Below, piece after piece: positions 59,161 through 64,000 of a stretch of 64,000 nt of DNA. Each line of letters opens with the position of its first letter. The stretch's first letter is position 1. Under the pieces are notes generated by a model. The model had not been told where the DNA came from and made no database searches. It saw only the letters and a list, made by a program, of their open reading frames with translations. This stretch comes from Pseudomonas sp. MM223 (GTDB lineage: Bacteria; Pseudomonadota; Gammaproteobacteria; Pseudomonadales; Pseudomonadaceae), in NCBI GenBank assembly GCA_947090765.1, contig OX352322.1:1693501-1757500 (forward strand), written 5' to 3'. The position numbers were made by a program, and so were the translations under genes.

Positions 59161-60062
59161 AAATTTTGCTGTTGGGGAAAAACGGACAACTCGGTTGGGA
59201 GTTGCAGCGTGCCCTTGCGCCATTGGGCGAGGTGATTGCGCTAGATCGCCAGGGCAGCGGCAGCTTATGCGGGGATTTGAGCAATCTCGATGGCCTGGCG
59301 GCTACCGTACAGGCGCTAGCCCCGGATGTGATCGTGAACGCGGCCGCCTACACGGCAGTGGACCAAGCCGAGAGCGAGCCGGCGCTGGCTGCGCGGGTCA
59401 ATGCCGAAGCGCCGGGCGTGCTGGCACGTGAAGCCGCCAGGCTGGGTGCCTGGCTGATCCACTACTCCACAGACTACGTGTTCAACGGCAGTGGCCAGGC
59501 ACCGTGGCAAGAGGATGCGCCAACCGGGCCGCTGTCTGTCTATGGCCGGACCAAGCGCGAGGGTGAATTGGCCATTCACGCCAGCGGCGCCTCTGCCATC
59601 GTGCTGCGTACCAGTTGGGTTTATGCTGCGCGCGGCCACAATTTTGCCAAGACCATACTGCGCCTGGCCGCCGAGCGCGACGCGCTCAATGTGGTGGCAG
59701 ACCAGTTTGGCGCGCCCACCGGCGCAGAGCTGATCGCGGATGTTACCGCTCATGTGCTGCGCCAGGTATTCAGCGTGAAAGACCCGCGCCATTTGGCCGG
59801 CATCTACCACCTTGCTGCTGCCGGTGTAACCAGTTGGCACGGGTATGCCCAGTTTGTTTTGGCACATGCCAGCCGCAAGGGTGTTGCCTTGAGGGTTTGC
59901 GCTGAGCAGGTAGGTGCAATCAGTACCGAGGCTTACCCGGTGCCGGCGCCACGCCCACGAAACTCTCGGCTGGCATTGGCTAAACTCGAAGAAACCTTCA
60001 ACCTCAAGATGCCGCTTTGGCAACAAGGTGTACAACGCATGCTGGATGAAATTCAGCGTTAG
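59157..60062 (+). CDS. rfbD: dTDP-4-dehydrorhamnose reductase RmlD
   Basis: TTG 59157 overlaps the rmlB stop (TTGA) and gives 301 residues starting [35 protein letters not shown] is near 62-76, STDYVFNG near 102 and the catalytic YGRTKREGE near 128. RmlD reduces the 4-keto sugar to dTDP-L-rhamnose. The upstream epimerase RmlC is not in this window. It shares the operon with rmlB and rmlA (8 nt gap). Confidence 0.95.
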   Translation: MKILLLGKNGQLGWELQRALAPLGEVIALDRQGSGSLCGDLSNLDGLAATVQALAPDVIVNAAAYTAVDQAESEPALAARVNAEAPGVLAREAARLGAWLIHYSTDYVFNGSGQAPWQEDAPTGPLSVYGRTKREGELAIHASGASAIVLRTSWVYAARGHNFAKTILRLAAERDALNVVADQFGAPTGAELIADVTAHVLRQVFSVKDPRHLAGIYHLAAAGVTSWHGYAQFVLAHASRKGVALRVCAEQVGAISTEAYPVPAPRPRNSRLALAKLEETFNLKMPLWQQGVQRMLDEIQR

Positions 60063-60070
60063 GAGTTCTT

Positions 60071-60952
60071 ATGGCACGTAAAGGACTTATTCTGGCGGGT
60101 GGCTCTGGCACTCGCCTGCACCCTGCCACGCTGTCGGTATCGAAGCAGCTGCTGCCGGTGTACGACAAGCCGATGATCTACTACCCGCTCAGTACCCTGC
60201 TGCTGGCCGGCATTCGCGACATCCTGATCATTTCTACGCCACAAGACACACCGCGCTTCGAGCAACTGCTGGGCGATGGTAGCCGTTGGGGCATCAACCT
60301 CTCATATGCGGTGCAGGCGAGCCCGGATGGGTTGGCCCAGGCATTCACCATCGGGGCAGGTTTTATTGGCAATGACGCATCTGCCTTGGTACTGGGCGAC
60401 AACATCTTCTACGGTCACGACTTCCAGGCGCTGCTGCTGGACGCTGACCAGCAGCAGGCGGGGGCCACCGTCTTTGTCTACCACGTGCAGGATCCGGAGC
60501 GTTATGGCGTCGCGGAGTTCGATGACCATGGGCGCGTGTTGTCGATTGAGGAAAAACCGAAAGTCCCCAAGTCCAACTACGCGGTCACCGGCCTTTATTT
60601 CTACGACAATCAGGTTGTCGAGCTGGCCAGCCAGTTGAAACCGTCAGCACGCGGCGAGCTGGAAATCACCGACCTCAACAACCTTTACCTCCAGCAGCAG
60701 CAATTGCAGGTCGAGATCATGGGGCGGGGTTATGCATGGCTGGATACCGGTACCCACGACAGCCTGCTGGATGCCAGCCAATACATCGCCACCATGGAGC
60801 GGCGCCAGGGCCTTAAAATTGCGTGCCCTGAAGAAATATGCTTCCGCGCGGGGTGGATCGATGCCGAACAGCTTGAGCGCCTTGCCCAGCCATTGATGAA
60901 GAACGGCTACGGCAAATACCTGAAGAACCTGCTTGAGGTGAAGATATTCTGA
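60071..60952 (+). CDS. rfbA: Glucose-1-phosphate thymidylyltransferase RmlA
   Basis: This is a 293-residue nucleotidyltransferase. [20 protein letters not shown] (nucleotide-binding loop) is near 6-25, [11 protein letters not shown] near 108-118 and [20 protein letters not shown] near 159-178. RmlA makes dTDP-glucose from glucose-1-phosphate and dTTP and is inhibited allosterically by dTDP-rhamnose. GGAG at 60062-60065 is its ribosome binding site. Gene order is rmlB-D-A, with a terminator hairpin where rmlC is often found. Confidence 0.96.
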   Translation: MARKGLILAGGSGTRLHPATLSVSKQLLPVYDKPMIYYPLSTLLLAGIRDILIISTPQDTPRFEQLLGDGSRWGINLSYAVQASPDGLAQAFTIGAGFIGNDASALVLGDNIFYGHDFQALLLDADQQQAGATVFVYHVQDPERYGVAEFDDHGRVLSIEEKPKVPKSNYAVTGLYFYDNQVVELASQLKPSARGELEITDLNNLYLQQQQLQVEIMGRGYAWLDTGTHDSLLDASQYIATMERRQGLKIACPEEICFRAGWIDAEQLERLAQPLMKNGYGKYLKNLLEVKIF

Positions 60953-60985
60953 GGCGCGCTATTCCATTGGCCATCCCTTAAGACC

Positions 60986-61019
60986 AAAAAGGGCCGCTAT
61001 GCATTGCATAACGGCCCTT
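60986..61019 (-). terminator. Terminator between convergent rmlA and the kinase gene
   Basis: AAGGGCCG (60989-60996) pairs with CGGCCCTT (61012-61019), with inner pairing of TATGC and GCATA. On the minus strand the stem is followed by TTTTT, so it best serves the kinase gene, but it can act both ways. Confidence 0.8.
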
Positions 61020-61065
61020 GTGAATCAGCCAGACCGGCTCAGGCAATCTGGCTGTTCATGGCGCT

Positions 61066-61905
61066 TTACCACCGGCTTTCGAGTACACCGCGGGTAAAGA
61101 TTTTGCGGCGTTCCATGCGCCCGACTTCCTGATGTTTGGCCAGCGCATACACCCGGTTGAAGGCAGCGTGCTCCACATCAGGGAAGTACTTGGCCAGCGC
61201 GCATTCAACCGCAGCATCGTAGTCTGCTTCGGTGATGTAGCGGTAGATTTCCCGGAAGTAGAAAAAGCCGAACTGAAAGCCCAAGGTTTCGCTGAAGAAA
61301 TCGCCCGGTTCGGAGAAGCTATTCTCCAGGTCGATGGCCTGCGCTTTGCCTTGTTTCGGGAGCATCACATTGGCGGCCCACAGGTCCATGTGGGTGAGCC
61401 CCTGGCAGTGCAGGTCATGCAACAGTTCGAAGGATGCCTCGATCACCTGGTGCACGGCTTCGGGCGCCCGGCGGATTCTTGCCGCCCCGTCTTCGTGGTC
61501 GCTGAGCAACTCGGTGATCAGGAAGAAGTCCTGCATCAGGCCGATTTTGGAGCGGCTGTAACCGTAGCCGACCAGCCTTGGCACCCGTGCGCCGCGGCGG
61601 GCGGCTTCGCGCGTATTGATCAGTTCCTCGAGGGTCCAGTCGTACATGCCGTTGCGCTTGGGCCTGCCGCGTTGCATGCGCAGCTTCTTTTTCAGCGAAT
61701 CGAGTTTTTCTCGCTTGGTGAACAGCTGGCTCTGCGCGCACGCGAGCGGGGCGCTGATGCGTTTGGCGTTGGCGTTTTGCGCGATGAGCTGTTCGAGGGC
61801 TTGCCGGGTGTGGGTGGCAATGGGGTCCTGAAGGTGCAGCGTGGTGTTGCAGTGCCGCAGGGTGTGAGGATATTCGTTTTGCCAGGTATGTGTGACGCCT
61901 ACCAC
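61066..61905 (-). CDS. WaaP/Bud32-like lipopolysaccharide kinase family protein
   Basis: This is a 279-residue protein-kinase-fold enzyme. The catalytic loop LTHMDLWAANVMLP near 186-199 has the HxD...N pattern, and AIDLENSF near 206 stands for the metal-binding DxE motif. QDFFLITELL near 130 is the hinge. It resembles LPS-core or InaA-type kinases that phosphorylate sugars, but a small-molecule kinase is possible. A basic stretch (REKLDSLKKKLRMQRGRPKR) suggests membrane-phosphate or nucleic-acid contact. Its position beside rml and wec genes supports an envelope role. Upstream 61906-61990 is AT-rich and probably holds its promoter. Confidence 0.75.
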   Translation of the reverse strand: MVGVTHTWQNEYPHTLRHCNTTLHLQDPIATHTRQALEQLIAQNANAKRISAPLACAQSQLFTKREKLDSLKKKLRMQRGRPKRNGMYDWTLEELINTREAARRGARVPRLVGYGYSRSKIGLMQDFFLITELLSDHEDGAARIRRAPEAVHQVIEASFELLHDLHCQGLTHMDLWAANVMLPKQGKAQAIDLENSFSEPGDFFSETLGFQFGFFYFREIYRYITEADYDAAVECALAKYFPDVEHAAFNRVYALAKHQEVGRMERRKIFTRGVLESRW

Positions 61906-62011
61906 GCTTCATCCTTGTAATATCAAAGAGCCATATAGCAATGGATCCAATACTACAGAATTTTCACATAATTCCTACAATTTATTGACGCTCGCCCTCT
62001 TGACGGGGTGA

Positions 62012-62037
62012 CAAGGGCCGCATGTGCAGCCCTTGTT
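62012..62037 (-). terminator. Hairpin after wecB
   Basis: ACAAGGGC and GCCCTTGT form an 8-bp stem around a 10-nt loop just downstream of the wecB stop on the minus strand. There is no T-run, so its role as terminator is tentative. Confidence 0.45.
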
Positions 62038-62039
62038 AC

Positions 62040-63251
62040 TCAAACCGTGGGCGGTTTCTCGGGATCCAGTGCAACGACAAAATCAGCCAGCGCCTGCACA
62101 ATTCGGCCACACGCCTGCCCATCACCATACGGGTTATGCGCCACGCTCATCGCCCGGTACGCCTCCTCATCGGTCAGCAGCTTGCCCAGGTTCCCGACAA
62201 TGGAGCCAACCTCCGTACCCACCAGCTTTACCGTGCCCGCTGCCACGGCTTCTGGCCGCTCGGTGGTATCACGCATCACCAGCACCGGCTTGCCCAGCGC
62301 CGGTGCTTCCTCCTGAATCCCCCCGGAGTCGGTGAGGATCACGTACGCACGGCTCATCAGGTAAACAAACGGCAGGTAGTCCAGCGGCTCGATCAGGTAG
62401 ATGTTGCTTACATCCGCCAGCAGCCGGTTGACCGGCTCGCGCACATTGGGGTTGAGGTGAACCGGGTACACCACATCCACCTCCGGGAACTGGCGTGCGG
62501 TCTGCACCAGGGCCTGGCAGATACGTTCAAAGCCACCACCAAAGTTTTCGCGGCGGTGGCCGGTTACCAGCACCATGCGGCGGTCGCTTGCCAGGTAGTG
62601 ATACTCGCGTTCGAACTGGGCCCTTGATGCGGGGCTCTCCAGCTTGCGCACCACTTCCAGCAAGGCGTCGATCACTGTGTTACCGGTGGTGAAAATGCTC
62701 GCGGGGTCGATGCCTTCGCGCAGCAGGTTGTCCCGTGCGGTGGTGGTGGGTGCAAAGTGCAGTGCCGCCAGGGTGCCGGTCAGGCGGCGGTTGCCTTCTT
62801 CTGGCCAGGGCGAATACAGGTTGTTGGTGCGCAGGCCGGCTTCTACATGGGCAATAGGGATTTGCTGATAGTAGGCCGCAAGGCTGGTGGCAAAGGTGGT
62901 CGCGGTGTCGCCATGCACCAGCACGATGTCAGGTTTGAACTCGGCCAGCACGGGCTTGATACCTTGCAGTATCGCGGTGGTCACGCCGGTCAGGTCCTGG
63001 CCGGGTTTCATGATGTTCAGGTCGTGTTCGGGGGTAATGCCGAACAGTTCCAGTACCTGGTCGAGCATTTGCCGGTGCTGGCCAGTCACGCACACACGGG
63101 CCTCGAAACGGGCGTCTTGAGCAAGCTGGAGCGCCAAAGGGGCCATCTTGATGGCTTCTGGGCGGGTACCGAAAACGGTCAGGGTCTTGAGGGGCACGGC
63201 GGTGATCCTCTTGCTTGGGTCCTTGAAGCAATCGGGTTGTGCATTGCTCAA
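62040..63251 (-). CDS. wecB: UDP-N-acetylglucosamine 2-epimerase (non-hydrolysing) WecB
   Basis: This is a 403-residue protein; a later start near residue 20 ([20 protein letters not shown]) would give the more usual size. Family features are [66 protein letters not shown] and [20 protein letters not shown]. It converts UDP-GlcNAc to UDP-ManNAc. It is distinct from WbpI, which works on the diacetamido-uronate. It stands alone, outside the wbp operon, and may serve common antigen or another polysaccharide. Confidence 0.94.
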   Translation of the reverse strand: MSNAQPDCFKDPSKRITAVPLKTLTVFGTRPEAIKMAPLALQLAQDARFEARVCVTGQHRQMLDQVLELFGITPEHDLNIMKPGQDLTGVTTAILQGIKPVLAEFKPDIVLVHGDTATTFATSLAAYYQQIPIAHVEAGLRTNNLYSPWPEEGNRRLTGTLAALHFAPTTTARDNLLREGIDPASIFTTGNTVIDALLEVVRKLESPASRAQFEREYHYLASDRRMVLVTGHRRENFGGGFERICQALVQTARQFPEVDVVYPVHLNPNVREPVNRLLADVSNIYLIEPLDYLPFVYLMSRAYVILTDSGGIQEEAPALGKPVLVMRDTTERPEAVAAGTVKLVGTEVGSIVGNLGKLLTDEEAYRAMSVAHNPYGDGQACGRIVQALADFVVALDPEKPPTV

Positions 63252-63627
63252 AAAATCTAGCAGTTGGCCGGTGGGGCGCCAGTTTGCAGGGTAAGGTCTG
63301 CGGGCCGCGGCAGCTTGATTTACTGGGCAGGCCTTGTTCGGCGGGGGGTGTAGGAGAACGGCTTGGCATGGGTGGGCAGGACGTATCGGACCAACGGGGA
63401 TGTGGCTACAGGCACATGGCCGTGGCAGGGAATACGTTGGGCCGGGTCAGATAGGGGCGCAATGGCTGTTGCTTGAGGGTAGGCAAAGTTGAGCGGCTTC
63501 ATGACTAATCCGGTAACCATTCGCCGCTGATGATGGCTGTTTTGACGAAGGGTTGAGCGCTAGGGTTGATTGCGCAGCCGAAGGAAAACGGCTGCTGGAA
63601 AATGACCAACCCAAGGAGTGTTCACCC
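63252..63627. other. Intergenic region between wecB and the ComEA-like gene
   Basis: About 375 nt between divergent genes with no supported coding frame. It holds presumably both promoters. AAGGAG at 63613-63618 is the ribosome binding site of the right-hand gene. Confidence 0.5.
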
Positions 63628-63963
63628 ATGCGTAACAACGTTCTGTCGTACCTGCTGCTGCCCCTGTTCACCAGCCTGTCGTTCTCCCTTAGCGCGGCGC
63701 CTGCCAGCACCACGGCGGCGTCCGAGCCGGTGCCGGTTGTGGCCCAGGTGCAGGCCCAGGAGGCGCCGCGGCTGGACATTAACAAGGCCGATGCCCTTAC
63801 CTTGCAGAAGGAGCTGAACGGTATCGGCAAGGCTAAAGCCGAGGCCATCGTGGCCTACCGGGAGGCCAATGGGCCGTTTGCTTCGGTGGATGAATTGCTG
63901 GAAATCAAGGGGATCGGGAATGCGTTGCTGGAGCGCAACCGGGACAAGGTGATGGTGGAGTAA
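63628..63963 (+). CDS. ComEA-like helix-hairpin-helix DNA-binding protein
   Basis: ATG 63628 gives 111 residues; a longer frame from 63553 lacks a ribosome binding site. A signal peptide (MRNNVLSYLLLPLFTSLSFS, cleavage near SAAP) precedes a Pro/Ala/Gln-rich linker and a ComEA HhH domain (about residues 48-110): LDINKADALTLQKELNGIGK, AEAIVAYREANGPF and LLEIKGIGNALLERN. ComEA binds double-stranded DNA in the periplasm during natural transformation; many pseudomonads have this short stand-alone form. It is near the window's right edge. Confidence 0.92.
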   Translation: MRNNVLSYLLLPLFTSLSFSLSAAPASTTAASEPVPVVAQVQAQEAPRLDINKADALTLQKELNGIGKAKAEAIVAYREANGPFASVDELLEIKGIGNALLERNRDKVMVE

Positions 63964-64000
63964 GCGAGGGGCGGGGCTGACAGGCGCAATACGTCTCAAG

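Overview
This 64-kb window is a chromosomal segment of a gamma-proteobacterium of the Pseudomonas putida group. The evidence is high GC content, the fumC / DUF2059 / bolA / trhO / yciK / mupP / ubiG / mtnA / gyrA / serC / pheA / tyrA-aroA / cmk / rpsA / ihfB gene order, the fused TyrA-AroA protein, a GyrA with wild-type Thr83, and many Pseudomonas REP elements ending in CTCC(C/T)ACA. No tRNA, rRNA or CRISPR array was seen.

Layout. (1) 1-28,824 is mostly housekeeping core: a left-edge, frameshifted fumC; small stress and RNA-modification genes; an ABC exporter; a GGDEF/EAL protein; then mupP-ubiG (minus) divergent from mtnA; gyrA; and the serC-pheA-tyrA/aroA-cmk-rpsA aromatic/translation block, in which several genes overlap by 1-4 nt. 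Between rpsA and ihfB lies a REPtron: a REP-associated tyrosine transposase (RAYT) gene broken by one amber codon, and a tandem REP array with an exact 204-bp period. The array is split by an IS3-family element that left a 3-bp duplication. (2) 29,031-48,300 is an O-antigen cluster collinear with the P. aeruginosa O5-type wbp locus: two Wzz proteins; wbpA/B/D/E/I for UDP-ManNAc3NAcA; hisH/hisF/wbpG for amidation; wzx; and glycosyltransferases WbpH and WbpJ. The wbpK/wbpL region is replaced by a PglC-, PglD- and PglE-like set which, with the dehydratase WbpM, suggests a diacetamido-trideoxyhexose (bacillosamine-type) initiating sugar. wbpC is missing, the ancestral wzy survives only as an N-terminal scrap, and wzx is frameshifted in a poly-G run. 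(3) 48,467-57,907 is a low-GC accessory island: a new Wzy-like polymerase on the minus strand, a decayed IS66, a secreted protein of unknown function, remnants of a prophage lysis module, a secreted D-glucuronyl C5-epimerase-like protein, a second IS66 scrap and a small secreted protein. (4) 58,090-63,963 returns to typical GC: rmlB-rmlD-rmlA (no rmlC), a WaaP/Bud32-like kinase, wecB and a ComEA-like helix-hairpin-helix protein.

How the parts work together. The central and right parts form one envelope-polysaccharide system. WbpA, B, E, D and I make UDP-ManNAc3NAcA. WbpG, HisH and HisF would turn one acetamido group into an acetamidine on the sugar. WbpM, PglE and PglD would make the first sugar, which PglC loads on undecaprenyl phosphate. 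WbpH and WbpJ extend the repeat, Wzx exports it, Wzy polymerises it and Wzz sets chain length. The most interesting hypothesis is that the exported C5-epimerase-like protein (54,803-56,467), possibly with the neighbouring secreted 445-residue protein, converts D-manno to L-gulo uronic residues at polymer level in the periplasm. The locus shows marked recent turnover (IS66 scraps, replaced wzy, homopolymer frameshift), as expected of serotype switching.
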